Assembly (NCBI GenBank): GCA_938015295.1
Contig: CALLQB010000035.1
Location: 79,747 to 143,746, forward strand
Direction of reading: 5' to 3'
Source of the DNA: an uncultured Acidimicrobiales bacterium
GTDB taxonomy: Bacteria > Actinomycetota > Acidimicrobiia > Acidimicrobiales > SHLQ01
Length of the DNA stretch: 64,000 nucleotides
Part shown: positions 52,656-62,089 of the stretch, one piece after another
Numbering within the stretch: the stretch's first letter is position 1
Layout: every line of letters begins with the position of its first letter
Program-made: the position numbers and the translations under genes
Notes under the pieces: generated by a model
What the model saw: only the letters and a program-made list of their open reading frames with translations
What the model was told of the DNA's origin: nothing
The model's database searches: none

Positions 52656-53920
52656 CCTTCAACCGTCCAATCAATTCCCGCGGTCGATGTCGAGACTTTG
52701 AAGTCATCGAATTGGATGTGTGTCGTCTTCGATGGCGCCCAATCGGGCCCATTGCCTCCGTAGAAGCTCGAGTAGGCAAGGACATCGACCTCGAGATTTT
52801 GTGTTGTCGACCAGCGTAGGTCGGTGCGCTGAAGCCGCTTCTCGCCGTTGATCCAGGCCTCGACGATTCCGTCTCGTTTATCGGGAGCGCTGTTCATCAC
52901 TACCCGCTGGGTTATCTGTATCCATTCGCCGGTGGCGACCGTGCCGCAAAGCTCGAGATCCTCGCCCCACTGACTTGGCCGATCCTGGTGATAGGCGTAC
53001 ACGACCAGTTTGCCGTTTGGTCGCCACATGAACCGGGCAGAGAACCCATCGTCGCGACTCGACCCGCCACTCACATAACTTCCTCCTGCGAGACCGGGAA
53101 GTTTTCCGCCCCACACCCATTCAAAGCCGGGTTCGAAATAGACCTGGTACGACAACCACATTTCCTTCGATCCGTCGATGCTGCCCGGCAGATTCAAGAA
53201 CTCAACAATGTCGGAACCACTTTGGGTAGGTACGTATCGCTGCCGAAGTGACGTGTCGCCCCGGCCATCGCTGTTGAGCGACAGGTGTTGGCTCCCGTTG
53301 TAGAAGTATTTGAATGGCACGCCGAACTCAGATTCGAGCGTGCTTTGGGTGACTGCGCCGAACGCTTTCGACGACTGGCCATTGAAATCAACATCGATGC
53401 GATCTGCCCCGGGGCTCTGCTCGGTCCCTTGGCTGACCTTGCTTTGGGGTGCGGCGGCTTGGTACATCCACAGGTCACGGTTTACTGCTGGTGGGACTCC
53501 ACCGCGCGTGAGGTCTGCTGTGGTCGCGTCGCTCTCCAGAGGTTCTGGTGACTCATCGGCTTCTCTTGCCCGCTGCGAGTCGCTAGGTACGGGTGGAGCG
53601 AGCGTCGTGACCGCTGTGGGCAGGGTGGTCGAAGGCAGGGTGGTCGAAGGCAGGGTCGTCTGCGGAACGATCGATGTGCGATCAACTTGTCCAGCTTCGG
53701 CAGTGTTTCCGAGCGCTTCGGGGACGTCAGGGGCGGCGGTGACCAGGTCTTGACGAGTTTCGGGTTGCTCCAGCAACAGCGTCGTGGCCGTGTCGGGTAA
53801 CACCGTTGCGGAACGCTCCTCGAGTTGCTCTGTGCCCGAGCACGCCGAAAGTACGAGACAGCTCGCCACCAAGGCAACAATTGCTGAAATCGGTCGGTTT
53901 TGCAGACAACGCGTTCGCAT
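52622..53920 (-). CDS. Secreted lipoprotein with polysaccharide lyase 14-like domain
   Basis: A 432-residue lipoprotein. The signal ends at lipobox LSAC (about residue 27). A Ser/Thr/Pro-rich region with tandem TTLPS repeats runs to about 150, followed by a C-terminal beta-rich domain (about 190-425). That domain contains GGKLPGLAGGSYVSGG, GFSARFMWRPNGKLVVYAY and DILAYSSFYGG-like blocks that match PL14 lyases, which cleave uronic-acid polysaccharides. Lipid anchoring places it on the outer face of the cell membrane. Catalytic residues cannot be confirmed here. The start may instead be 53977. Last gene of the EPS minus-strand run. Confidence 0.78.
   Translation of the reverse strand: MRTRCLQNRPISAIVALVASCLVLSACSGTEQLEERSATVLPDTATTLLLEQPETRQDLVTAAPDVPEALGNTAEAGQVDRTSIVPQTTLPSTTLPSTTLPTAVTTLAPPVPSDSQRAREADESPEPLESDATTADLTRGGVPPAVNRDLWMYQAAAPQSKVSQGTEQSPGADRIDVDFNGQSSKAFGAVTQSTLESEFGVPFKYFYNGSQHLSLNSDGRGDTSLRQRYVPTQSGSDIVEFLNLPGSIDGSKEMWLSYQVYFEPGFEWVWGGKLPGLAGGSYVSGGSSRDDGFSARFMWRPNGKLVVYAYHQDRPSQWGEDLELCGTVATGEWIQITQRVVMNSAPDKRDGIVEAWINGEKRLQRTDLRWSTTQNLEVDVLAYSSFYGGNGPDWAPSKTTHIQFDDFKVSTSTAGIDWTVEGQTPSRSWVSC
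53619..53663. repeat. 15-bp tandem repeat inside the PL14 lipoprotein gene
   Basis: Three units of ggcagggtggtcgaa (53619-53633, 53634-53648, then a third with changes from 53649). They encode repeated STTLP pentapeptides in the extracytoplasmic stalk, in frame. Confidence 0.8.
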
Positions 53921-54020
53921 GTGTTCGTGATCGACAGGTCGAAGGCTCGGCTTTACCATCGATGGTGACGCATGCACCCGCCGACCGCCCCCGAAGCGGG
54001 CACTTGTTACTCGCCGGGGG

Positions 54021-55046
54021 TCAGCTCAATCCGAAGTCGACGCCAGAAGCAGACGTAGCAACCTTGAACGCACCAAATTGTGCATAGGTCGTGGTGCTTG
54101 GCGACCAATCAGAAGTGTCGCCACCGTAAAAACTCGAGTACACAAATTGATCGACGCCGAACGAGCCATCAATTCGCCAGCGAACGTCGCTACGGGATTG
54201 CCGTTTCTCACCGTCAATCCACACTTCGACGACCCCGTCGAAGGCGTCGGGTCCGCTGTTGAGCACCACGTGTTGCGTGACGGAAAACCAGGCTCCGACC
54301 GGTACGTTGCCGCAGAGCGGAAAATCTTCACCGAACCGTGTTGGCCTATCCGGATGGTAGGCATACACGACAAGCTTTTGATCAGGTCGCCACATGAGTC
54401 GTGCCGAGAACCCATCGGAGCCGTCTGCCCCGCTGCCCCCCGATGCGTAGCGACCGCCAGCAAGCCCGGGAAGTTTCCCGCCCTGGACAAACTCCCATCC
54501 CGGTTCAAACTTGACTCGATACGACAACCACAGCTCTCGGCTTTCATCGAGCAGTGGCTCATTGCCCAGAAACTCGACGACAGGTGAGCCCGTCTCCCCC
54601 GGAACATACCGCTGGCGAAAACTGAGCGAACCGAGGTCGTCACGAACGATGGAAAGCGATCCACCGCCGTCGGCGAAGTATTTGATCGGTCGCCCGAATG
54701 CCTTTTCCACGTCGGATCTCGAGAGGTCGCCAAAGTCGCTGATCAAATCGTCAGTAAGCGACAACTCGAGCACGTCCGCCGGCGAAGACGCCGAGCCTGC
54801 ATACTCAAGATCGCGGCCGTTGCAAATATCTCGCGGCGTTGCCGTGGTGGTTGGCGCGAGTGTTGGATCTGTGGCGGTGGGTCCAGGTGGAACGTCCACG
54901 TCGGTGCTTGCCACTTCTGTAGCCAAGTCGCCTGCCGCACCTGACCGGCTCGCTGTTCGTTGGGTGCCTTTCGTCGCGAGAGCACCGACCAGCACACCGC
55001 CGACAAACACGATCAGGACAACCACGCCAAGCTTCCACTTGGTCAC
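54021..55046 (-). CDS. Membrane-anchored polysaccharide lyase 14-like protein
   Basis: A 341-residue paralogue of the downstream lipoprotein. An uncleaved or cleaved signal/TM (about residues 7-27, VVVLIVFVGGVLVGALA) is followed by a Thr/Pro linker and the same C-terminal domain, with GGKLPGLAGGRYASGG, FSARLMWRPDQKLVVYAY, NVPVGAWFSVTQHVVLN and YSSFYGGDTSDW. It lacks the lipobox and long stalk of its neighbour, so the two are anchored differently. GTG 55046 overlaps the upstream glycosyltransferase stop by four bases, tying it into the polysaccharide assembly operon. Substrate probably the operon's own polymer (inference). Confidence 0.78.
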   Translation of the reverse strand: MTKWKLGVVVLIVFVGGVLVGALATKGTQRTASRSGAAGDLATEVASTDVDVPPGPTATDPTLAPTTTATPRDICNGRDLEYAGSASSPADVLELSLTDDLISDFGDLSRSDVEKAFGRPIKYFADGGGSLSIVRDDLGSLSFRQRYVPGETGSPVVEFLGNEPLLDESRELWLSYRVKFEPGWEFVQGGKLPGLAGGRYASGGSGADGSDGFSARLMWRPDQKLVVYAYHPDRPTRFGEDFPLCGNVPVGAWFSVTQHVVLNSGPDAFDGVVEVWIDGEKRQSRSDVRWRIDGSFGVDQFVYSSFYGGDTSDWSPSTTTYAQFGAFKVATSASGVDFGLS

Positions 55047-56095
55047 GACGGGTCATTCCGCTTGAGTTGTTGGTACAAGCCGAACGTTTCCGAAGCTATC
55101 TCGGACCACATCGGAAGAGCGGCATCAACCGCAGTACTGGAAGGCTTGCGTGCCCAAGCAAACAAATCGGTTACCGACTTTGAAGAAAAGGGGTCATCAA
55201 TGATTCTTACCCAGTCTTCACCAACCGTGGCCGCTAAGTCTGTCAGAGCAGCTGAAGCGGTGGCAGCTACCCTTGTCCCGGCTCCGAGCGCTGCGAGCGC
55301 GACGCCGCTATTGAGATGCTGTTCATAGGGAAGCACCACCACATCGGCTGCGATGAGCAACGAATCAAACGCTTCAGGGTCGATCCATCCAAATTGCGAG
55401 ACAACGCGCTCATCGCCGAGGGCCTTGTCCATCCGCTGTTGTTCATCCGCGTGGACGATATTTCCTGCCACGAGTAGACGGGCATCGTCGTCAGCTGATG
55501 CCGAGAACGCGGAGACAAACTCGGGAATTCGTTTGTACCGTTGTATTCGACCTAAGCACGCAAGCACTGCCGTACGGTCATCTATGTCGAGATGTTCGCG
55601 AGCTTCAGCACGATCGATACGTGTCGTAGGAGCGAGGAGGCCGAGCGGAATGATCGACGATGGCCGGTCGGCTGCAGCGCCGAACAAGTCGCCTTGTGCG
55701 GGCGAAAGATAGACAAAGTGGTCCGTTAATCGTTCTAAAGCTGCCACGTAGACACGTTCGACCTTTGGGTGCCGCCCCTCGTGGCTCACGTAGTCGTTTC
55801 GGGTCCAAATCACCCGCGCCCCACGAAGTTTGGCGATGCCGACCTCAACAACGATCACGAGCGCCTTCAGCGCGGCGAGTAGCGCGTTTGCTTGATCATC
55901 ACACGCAGTTTCGGGCCAATGCATGTGCCAAATGTCGAACCGCCTCTTCCACGACCGCCCGACGCGGTAGTCGGTGAACTCGACCACGTCGCCGAACTGC
56001 TCGTTCATATGGTCGTGAAGGGTGTGTTGAAACGGTGACTTTGTTCGATATGCGGGCCAAGCACAGACCAGCATCGGCTTGTTGTCGGACGTCAT
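55043..56095 (-). CDS. Glycosyltransferase, GT4-like
   Basis: A 350-residue GT-B fold protein. The N-terminal half has DIWHMHWPETA and VIWTRNDYVSHEG, typical of sugar transferases acting on polyprenyl-linked chains. The C-terminal half shows VLACLGRIQRYKRIPEFV, a nucleotide-sugar binding region, and VVLPYEQHLNSGVALAALGAG, which matches the E/GxxxA loop of GT4. The start ATG 56095 overlaps the previous gene by four bases, and its own stop overlaps the PL14-like gene. It probably adds one sugar of the repeat unit. Donor unknown. Confidence 0.85.
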   Translation of the reverse strand: MTSDNKPMLVCAWPAYRTKSPFQHTLHDHMNEQFGDVVEFTDYRVGRSWKRRFDIWHMHWPETACDDQANALLAALKALVIVVEVGIAKLRGARVIWTRNDYVSHEGRHPKVERVYVAALERLTDHFVYLSPAQGDLFGAAADRPSSIIPLGLLAPTTRIDRAEAREHLDIDDRTAVLACLGRIQRYKRIPEFVSAFSASADDDARLLVAGNIVHADEQQRMDKALGDERVVSQFGWIDPEAFDSLLIAADVVVLPYEQHLNSGVALAALGAGTRVAATASAALTDLAATVGEDWVRIIDDPFSSKSVTDLFAWARKPSSTAVDAALPMWSEIASETFGLYQQLKRNDPS

Positions 56096-56952
56096 GTGCG
56101 TGAGGACCGGTCGCGCGTCCAGGTGCGGTCACCGCGGCGAAGAAGGACTTCGGCGCGAGCTCTGCTTACCGCACGCACGACGATAAATGCCGCAACTGAG
56201 GGGAGCTGTCGAGGACTTGATGCCAGGCGTCCGAGCCAGCGAGAGCTGGATTGGTGATCGGTGGCGTCGACCTCACCGTGATCGATGGCAGCGCCAAAAC
56301 TGATGCTTGCGACCGTTCGTCGAGCCTGCACCTCGATCAGCGATCGCAGTGTCGAGGGGAACGTCGGAGTAAAGGTCGCCGAGCCGACGAACCGTTCGGT
56401 GTTCTCGAAGAGGTTGGCAACAAACCGGTCGTCAGCCATGACGTCCGGGAAGTCTTCGAAGCGAGCGCGGCCAGCTTTCGACAGCCCATAGAACCCTGAT
56501 CCGACAAGGTTTCGCGAAAAGTACGGCGACTTCAGCCATACCCGGTAATACGCGGCGAGCACAGGCCCGTAGTCACCTTTGGGCGCAAGAAGTTGGGGGG
56601 CGGCGCACGCTGCGTCGATGCTTTGCATCTCTTCGGCAAGGTGCTGAACAGCTCGTCGACTTACCGTTACATCGGCGTCGACGTACATGCGCGGGAACGC
56701 CTTGGCGTAGCTGTCGGCCAGATTGAGCGCAGCGATTTTCGACGCGACAGCGGTTTCGACCACCCGCACGTCAGGCCCGAACGAGCCAGCGATTTCTGCC
56801 GTGCGATCGGTGCAGCCGTTGCAGGCGACGATGACATCGAGTTCCCCGGGGGTCGCCCCCGCCAGTACCGACTCCAGGCACCGTTCGATCGTCAGTTCCT
56901 CGTTGTGCGCAGGGATGATCACCGACGCAATCGCTGCAGACGCGTTTCTCAT
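56092..56952 (-). CDS. Glycosyltransferase family 2
   Basis: A 286-residue GT-A enzyme. SVIIPAHNEELTIERCLESVL is the nucleotide-binding start, DVIVACNGCTDRTAEIA the second strand and MYVDADVTVSRRAV the DxD metal motif. MADDRFVANLF and FTPTFPSTLRSL lie in the acceptor region. ATG 56952 overlaps the flippase stop by four bases; in-frame sequence upstream belongs to the flippase gene in another frame. No C-terminal TM domain. Together with neighbours it builds the EPS repeat unit. Confidence 0.9.
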   Translation of the reverse strand: MRNASAAIASVIIPAHNEELTIERCLESVLAGATPGELDVIVACNGCTDRTAEIAGSFGPDVRVVETAVASKIAALNLADSYAKAFPRMYVDADVTVSRRAVQHLAEEMQSIDAACAAPQLLAPKGDYGPVLAAYYRVWLKSPYFSRNLVGSGFYGLSKAGRARFEDFPDVMADDRFVANLFENTERFVGSATFTPTFPSTLRSLIEVQARRTVASISFGAAIDHGEVDATDHQSSSRWLGRLASSPRQLPSVAAFIVVRAVSRARAEVLLRRGDRTWTRDRSSRT

Positions 56953-58262
56953 CGGACACGCCTGGGCAGCGGCGGGTAGCACCGGATACCAAGCTGCTTC
57001 GCTTGAACGATCAAGGCCAGGTTCCACCCCGTGCTTGCTACAAGATAGGCAATCGCCATGCCCTCGATACCAAAGAGCGGTATCAGAACAAGGCCCAAAC
57101 CAATGAGTGCGACAGCGGCACAGGCCATGGTCACCGCGTATCTGCGTTCTTGCCCCGAGAAGGCTGCAACAAAGCCTGATGGGCCCGTGAGCGCATTCGG
57201 GATTCCGGAAAGAACAAGCAAAATTAGTACGTTTCTCCCGGCGGGAAACTCGGGCCCGAAAAGTCGAAGAATTGGTGTGGCAAAAAGCCACGCGACAAGT
57301 GTAAAGCCCAGCGTCGCCATCGACGAATACATAATGACACGATCGACATCGCCTTGAATTGACCGTAGGTCGCCTCGGCCAAAATCCTCCGAAATCCGAC
57401 TTGCGGCAACCGACTCGAGCGCCTGATGAGAGAACCGACCGAGTACTGCGATCCGCGATGCTGCGCCGTAGAGCGCAGCATCGACTGGCGCCAGCAGCAG
57501 CCCCACCAACAACAGGTCGGCGTTGGCAAATACTGCGACCGCTGTCTGCGAAACCATGTGCGGTCTTGCCGAAGCCACCCAAACTTCGCGTTCGGTGATG
57601 CGCTCACCAGAAAGCAAGTTCGCCGGCGCGATAGCCTTGAACGTTTGCCATTGAAGCACTGAAACGACCAAACCGGCGCCGAGCATGGTTGCGAGCGCAG
57701 ACGTTGCGGTAAGCGCATCGAAGAAATAGAGGCAGCCAACCACGACTAACGCAACGATAGGCCGAACCAACTCGGTGAAGGCGTTCGCCGTCGCAAACCG
57801 GTGCACCGACTGGAGAAAAACCCGGCACAATTTCACGGCCGCTTCGCCAAATGTCAGAAGCAAGCCAAGGGCCAAGGCTGCCGATAGGCGTCCGCCGATT
57901 GTCAGAAGTGCGATCCCCAGACAGGCGAGAGCGAGCGCGCCAGCCAAGGTTTCGATGGTGACGGTGCGGATGAACCCGCGAAATCGGCGTTCGTCGTCTG
58001 CAAACCTTGGCAGGAACTGCACCGCAGCAAGGTGGTAGCCCCGATCGGGTACCTTGCCGAGAAGTTCTCCCCAGCCGCGGGCGTACAAGAACGTGCCGTA
58101 CCCGTTTGCGCCAAGCACGTTTGACAAGAGCAACTGCGTGATAAAGCGAAGCCCCACGCCCGCAACACTTGTTGTAGCGGTGCCGAAAGATGATCTGAGC
58201 AGAGATCCCCGGCCCTCAGGCTCCGACGGCTCGACAGCAGAGACGTTCTGGGCATCACACAT
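56949..58262 (-). CDS. Wzx-type polysaccharide flippase (MVF/MOP superfamily)
   Basis: A 437-residue membrane protein with about 12-14 helices. It begins with GSLLRSSFGTATTSVAGVGL, a family-type first helix, and includes DRGYHLAAVQFLPRF and AKDLLLVGLLLAP-like pore segments. It moves lipid-linked repeat units across the membrane for polymerisation by Wzy, which fits the nearby Wzy-type gene on the opposite strand. ATG 58262 is used; TTG 58265 directly before it is also open. It lies 21 bases after a GT4 gene. Specificity cannot be read from sequence. Confidence 0.87.
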   Translation of the reverse strand: MCDAQNVSAVEPSEPEGRGSLLRSSFGTATTSVAGVGLRFITQLLLSNVLGANGYGTFLYARGWGELLGKVPDRGYHLAAVQFLPRFADDERRFRGFIRTVTIETLAGALALACLGIALLTIGGRLSAALALGLLLTFGEAAVKLCRVFLQSVHRFATANAFTELVRPIVALVVVGCLYFFDALTATSALATMLGAGLVVSVLQWQTFKAIAPANLLSGERITEREVWVASARPHMVSQTAVAVFANADLLLVGLLLAPVDAALYGAASRIAVLGRFSHQALESVAASRISEDFGRGDLRSIQGDVDRVIMYSSMATLGFTLVAWLFATPILRLFGPEFPAGRNVLILLVLSGIPNALTGPSGFVAAFSGQERRYAVTMACAAVALIGLGLVLIPLFGIEGMAIAYLVASTGWNLALIVQAKQLGIRCYPPLPRRVR

Positions 58263-58283
58263 CAAGTTGCCAGATCTCGAGGG

Positions 58284-59579
58284 TCACCCGCTACGGATGA
58301 TTCCGCTGAGGAAATCCCGTCGTTGTGACGACACAGCCAGCGCTTTGTCGTAGCCACGAAGCAAGTGTGGTTCCGAATGTTCCCAGGTAAAACGCTCAAG
58401 AACTCGTTCCTGGCCAAGCTTGGCCAACTCGCGACGCCGATCGTCATTGTCAAAGAGGCGCTGGACCTCGTCAGCTAGCGATGCCGTCGTGTTCTCTGCA
58501 GCGTACTGCACAACATCGCCACCGCTGACCCGCGTTTCGGGTAAATCGAAGCCGACAACTGGACGCCCCATCGCCAGGTACTCGAGCGTCTTGGCGACCG
58601 TGGAGTGCATATTGAACGGGGTGACGGGGTCGGGGATAACACAAACATCGGCAGATTGCAGTGGCTCGGCCACTCGTTCACTTGGCCAAGTGCCGAGAAA
58701 CTCGATCCGGTCGTCAACGCTCAGGTCTCGAGCAAGGCTCTTCATCGACGGCAAAAAGGGGCCGTCGCCAAGTACAAGCGCTCCGGTGTCGTAGCCTCGA
58801 TCGTTCATCTCTCGAACGAGGTGTATGAGTGTGTCGACCCCGTCTTGGCTGCCGATAACACCCAAGTAGCCGAGCATAAACTTACGATCCGCTCGCCATG
58901 ACCCGAAATACCGCTCGTTGTTTAGGCGGAACCGGTTGAGATCGGGCGCGTTTCGCACGACGACCACGTCGTCTTCCTTGCAGCGGCCACGATCGAGCGC
59001 AATGCGTTTGTAGGATTCGTTCACAACGAGGACAGTGTCGGCCACGTTGTACGTGATCCGTTCCGCGGCCCGAAGAGCTCTGTTGACGAGCGACCGTTCG
59101 GCATAGCCTTTGGTCATTGCAAGTTCGGGGCTGAGGTCATGTTGGTCAAACATCACGCTCGCTCCGCGGAGACGGTGTGGCAGCGCCACGGCGAAAAGAA
59201 AGTCGGGCGGATTGCAAATCTGCACGACGTCGTAGCGGCGCTTCATCATCATGCGGATTGACGCATACCCAAGACGACTGATCGCCTCGATGTACTCTCG
59301 GAGGAACCCGCCAAGGCTTTCGCGATCTTCGCTGATCGACACCCGAGTGATTTCGATGCCGTCGACTATCTCGAAACCGCTTTGGTCGACATTGTCACCT
59401 TTCATGCACAACACATCGACATGCCAGCCGTTGTCTCGAAGTGTTTTGGCCTGCTGCCATACGCGTGGATCCTGCGGTACCGAATCGTTCTCGACAATGA
59501 TGAGAGCTGAGCCGGGAACTTCTTGCGGCGCTGACCGAAACGGGTCGCCGCCCAGACGCTCATTGACGTTCTCACTCAA
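58284..59579 (-). CDS. Glycosyltransferase family 4
   Basis: A 431-residue GT-B enzyme. SALIIVENDSVPQDPRVW opens the acceptor domain, FDQHDLSPELAM is the conserved His/Asp part, and MLGYLGVIGSQDGVDTLIH and FLGTWPSERVAEPLQSADVC mark the donor domain. TPFNMHSTVAKTLEYLAMGRPVVG is the GT4 Glu-loop (quoted in part). The probable start is TTG 59579, with AAGGA 8 bases upstream. An earlier in-frame TTG (59657) adds 26 residues that look non-coding. Donor and acceptor unknown. Confidence 0.87.
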   Translation of the reverse strand: MSENVNERLGGDPFRSAPQEVPGSALIIVENDSVPQDPRVWQQAKTLRDNGWHVDVLCMKGDNVDQSGFEIVDGIEITRVSISEDRESLGGFLREYIEAISRLGYASIRMMMKRRYDVVQICNPPDFLFAVALPHRLRGASVMFDQHDLSPELAMTKGYAERSLVNRALRAAERITYNVADTVLVVNESYKRIALDRGRCKEDDVVVVRNAPDLNRFRLNNERYFGSWRADRKFMLGYLGVIGSQDGVDTLIHLVREMNDRGYDTGALVLGDGPFLPSMKSLARDLSVDDRIEFLGTWPSERVAEPLQSADVCVIPDPVTPFNMHSTVAKTLEYLAMGRPVVGFDLPETRVSGGDVVQYAAENTTASLADEVQRLFDNDDRRRELAKLGQERVLERFTWEHSEPHLLRGYDKALAVSSQRRDFLSGIIRSG

Positions 59580-59747
59580 GACAAGAATCCTTTGGGTAGC
59601 GCCGGGGGGCTTCCGGTGACACGAGGTACACGAAAGGATCAGCACCGTTTTCTTCAACGGAACGTAGACCGCAGTACCTGCCCATACTAGCCAAATCGGT
59701 CAGACAGGAGCCTACTTGAGTCGCCAGATACCCAGTTGTCATCACGA

Positions 59748-60833
59748 TCATGAGCGGGTCGTTCGCTTGCGTCGATACGCGCCCAGATTCCGACTTGTGG
59801 CGCGAACGACGCCGCCATCGACCATCGAGGCGGCGGCTCGAGGTGATGTTGCCATCACCAACCTTTCAAAAGCCTGAATGACCCCGGGTAGCAGTCCGGG
59901 GCTCGACGTCCAGAGCTCGGGAACAGACCGCGCTACGGCCCGGACCCGGCTCTTTAGCGTTACCGTTTCACCAGCAGCGAAGCTGTCGAGAACGAGCCGG
60001 TTGTAGTTAGCTGCGCGCAGCCGGTCAGCCCGGCCGCAGCGTTCCGCCCAGTCGTTTACGGTCGCAAGATGAAGCTGGCGCAAAGCGACGTGCTTCGCGG
60101 CGTCACCGGTGTTGCCGACAGAGTTGGTGTCGTGGTGTCGATAGGCAAAAACCGGCTCGTCCAAGCCCGCCACGGGCCCGAGGAAGGGCATAGCCGCTGC
60201 AAGGTAGTTGTCGACAAAGCGCCGGTCGCTCGGCCGTTCCGCAAGCGCAGTGAGGAGTTCGGCACGCCGCCACGCCATGCCCGACGTCAGAGAGTGGTTG
60301 TAGGTTCCGTGTTGCAACATAAGCGAAGCAGCGTCACCGCTGGTTGGCCGCACTTGCTGTCGCGGTACGAATCGATTTCCGGTGGCGCGGCAAAACGCTT
60401 TGGCCGTTCCGTCGGCGTCAATGAGCACCTGGCGTCCGGCTACCTGAACTATTGCCGGATCGTTGGCAAAGGCTTCAAGACACACCGGTACCCTGTTGGG
60501 AAGACACATGTCATCGGCATCAAGGGCAAATATGACTTCACCGCTTGACCGTTCGACACCAGCGGCGAATGCCTCGAGGTGGCCGACGTTTTGAGGCAGC
60601 AGGACAGGAATTATCCGGTCTCGGTACGAGGCGATGATGTCTACAGACCCGTCCGTGCTTTTGTCGTCGACGACCACAACCTCTGCGTTGGGCTGGCGAA
60701 GGGCAGAGTCGATCGCCTCCCGAAGGAAGCGCGAGAGATTGAAGTTGACAACTACGACACTTGCGCGCACGAATCCCACGGTAACGGCGTGAAGCCGCAA
60801 CCCACCATGGGCTCTTTGGCCCAGTGCCCTCAT
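59748..60833 (-). CDS. Glycosyltransferase family 2
   Basis: A GT-A enzyme of about 361 residues. ASVVVVNFNLSRFLREAID is the nucleotide-binding strand, VVVVDDKSTDGSVDIIASY the second block and ALDADDMCLPNR the DxD-type metal site. It resembles GT2 enzymes that add sugars to undecaprenyl-linked repeat units. The start is uncertain: ATG 60833 as listed, or GTG at 60779 or 60770 directly before the core. First gene of the minus-strand EPS run, divergent from the DPM-like gene. Confidence 0.88.
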   Translation of the reverse strand: MRALGQRAHGGLRLHAVTVGFVRASVVVVNFNLSRFLREAIDSALRQPNAEVVVVDDKSTDGSVDIIASYRDRIIPVLLPQNVGHLEAFAAGVERSSGEVIFALDADDMCLPNRVPVCLEAFANDPAIVQVAGRQVLIDADGTAKAFCRATGNRFVPRQQVRPTSGDAASLMLQHGTYNHSLTSGMAWRRAELLTALAERPSDRRFVDNYLAAAMPFLGPVAGLDEPVFAYRHHDTNSVGNTGDAAKHVALRQLHLATVNDWAERCGRADRLRAANYNRLVLDSFAAGETVTLKSRVRAVARSVPELWTSSPGLLPGVIQAFERLVMATSPRAAASMVDGGVVRATSRNLGAYRRKRTTRS

Positions 60834-60861
60834 GATCTTTCGATGTATATTGAAAGTTTCT

Positions 60862-62028
60862 ATGGCGATGGCATCAGCGAGGGGCTCCGGACCCGCACAC
60901 CGGGGCGACCTTTCCGTGCATAAGGCGTACCCGGTTGTCGACTTGTCGGTGATCGTCCCGACCTTCAACGAGGCCGAGAACCTCCCGTTGCTGCTGCCAA
61001 AGATCCTTGACACACTCGAATCTTGCGACGTCGAGGTCGAGGTCATCGTTGTCGACGACGATTCGCCAGATGGCACGTGGCAGGTCGCGGAACAATTTGC
61101 CGCCAACGACTCCCGCATCCGGTCAGTCCGCAGAGTTTCGGACCGTGGTCTTTCTCCGGCGGTGCTAGCGGGCATGGCCGTCGCCACCGGAAACGTGCTA
61201 GCGGTGATCGACGGCGATCTGCAACATGACGAGTCGATCTTGCCCGCACTGCTCGCCGATGTGCTCGCCGGAAGCGATATTTCGGTTGGCTCCCGGGAGG
61301 CCGAGGGAGGCTCTTATGGCGAATGGAGCCCAGTGCGTCGTGCAATTTCCTGGTGCGGTAAACAACTCGCCCGCAAAGCGACCGGGGTTAGCGTGTCGGA
61401 TCCGATGAGCGGATTCTTCGCGATTTCACGAGAGCGCTACGAAGCGGTGCGGGGCGACGTCAACCCTCGCGGGTTCAAAATACTGCTCGAGTTTCTCGCC
61501 CGCGGCGAAAAGCCGACCGTCACTGAGGTGGGCTACGAATTTCGCAATCGCGTCCACGGAGCCACAAAACTCTCGGGGTCGGTACTAGCGCTTTACCTCA
61601 TCGCTCTATTCGATCTGTTGTTCGGCCGAATCATCTCGTCGACCTTCACGGCGTATGCCCTCGTCGGCGCTTCCGGTGTGCTGGTTCGCGTGGGTATTGA
61701 TGCGATGGCGAGCCAAGCAGGCGTCGCCAGCGCTGCGGCCATAGCGTTCGTTGTCAGCGTGTTGTCAAACTATGTCTTGAATAACCGCATTACGTTTGCA
61801 CGGTACGCGTTCCGCGGACTCGACCACATCCGGGGTTTCATGCTCTTTGTCTGTGTCAGCCTCTATGGCCTGATCGTGCAGGTTGGCGTGTCGACGCTCG
61901 CCGAACAGGAGTTTGATTGGCTCAGTGCCGCGATGGCAACCCTTGTTGGGATAGTGCTCGCAACATCGGGTAACTACCTACTGAATTCCACCATCACCTG
62001 GCGCGCACATAGGCGAGCTGCTCTCTGA
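60862..62028 (+). CDS. Dolichol-phosphate mannosyltransferase-like GT2 fused to GtrA
   Basis: A fusion of about 388 residues. DLSVIVPTFNEAENLPLLLP opens the DPM-type GT2 domain, with VIVVDDDSPDGTWQVAEQ and ALIDGDLQHDE-like DxD positions, followed by PMSGFFAISRERYE. After about residue 255, four TM helices form a GtrA domain (YALVGASGVLVRVGIDA to NYLLNSTITWRA). DPM enzymes make polyprenyl-phosphate sugar; GtrA domains are thought to help it cross the membrane. Start uncertain: ATG 60862, 60832, or GTG 60916. The product could feed the GT39-like protein next door (inference). Confidence 0.9.
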   Translation: MAMASARGSGPAHRGDLSVHKAYPVVDLSVIVPTFNEAENLPLLLPKILDTLESCDVEVEVIVVDDDSPDGTWQVAEQFAANDSRIRSVRRVSDRGLSPAVLAGMAVATGNVLAVIDGDLQHDESILPALLADVLAGSDISVGSREAEGGSYGEWSPVRRAISWCGKQLARKATGVSVSDPMSGFFAISRERYEAVRGDVNPRGFKILLEFLARGEKPTVTEVGYEFRNRVHGATKLSGSVLALYLIALFDLLFGRIISSTFTAYALVGASGVLVRVGIDAMASQAGVASAAAIAFVVSVLSNYVLNNRITFARYAFRGLDHIRGFMLFVCVSLYGLIVQVGVSTLAEQEFDWLSAAMATLVGIVLATSGNYLLNSTITWRAHRRAAL

Positions 62029-62089
62029 GGGATCGCTCTCGATGCAGGTACTTCTGCGGCCACGGTTGAGGGTGCCGTTGGCCTTGGCC

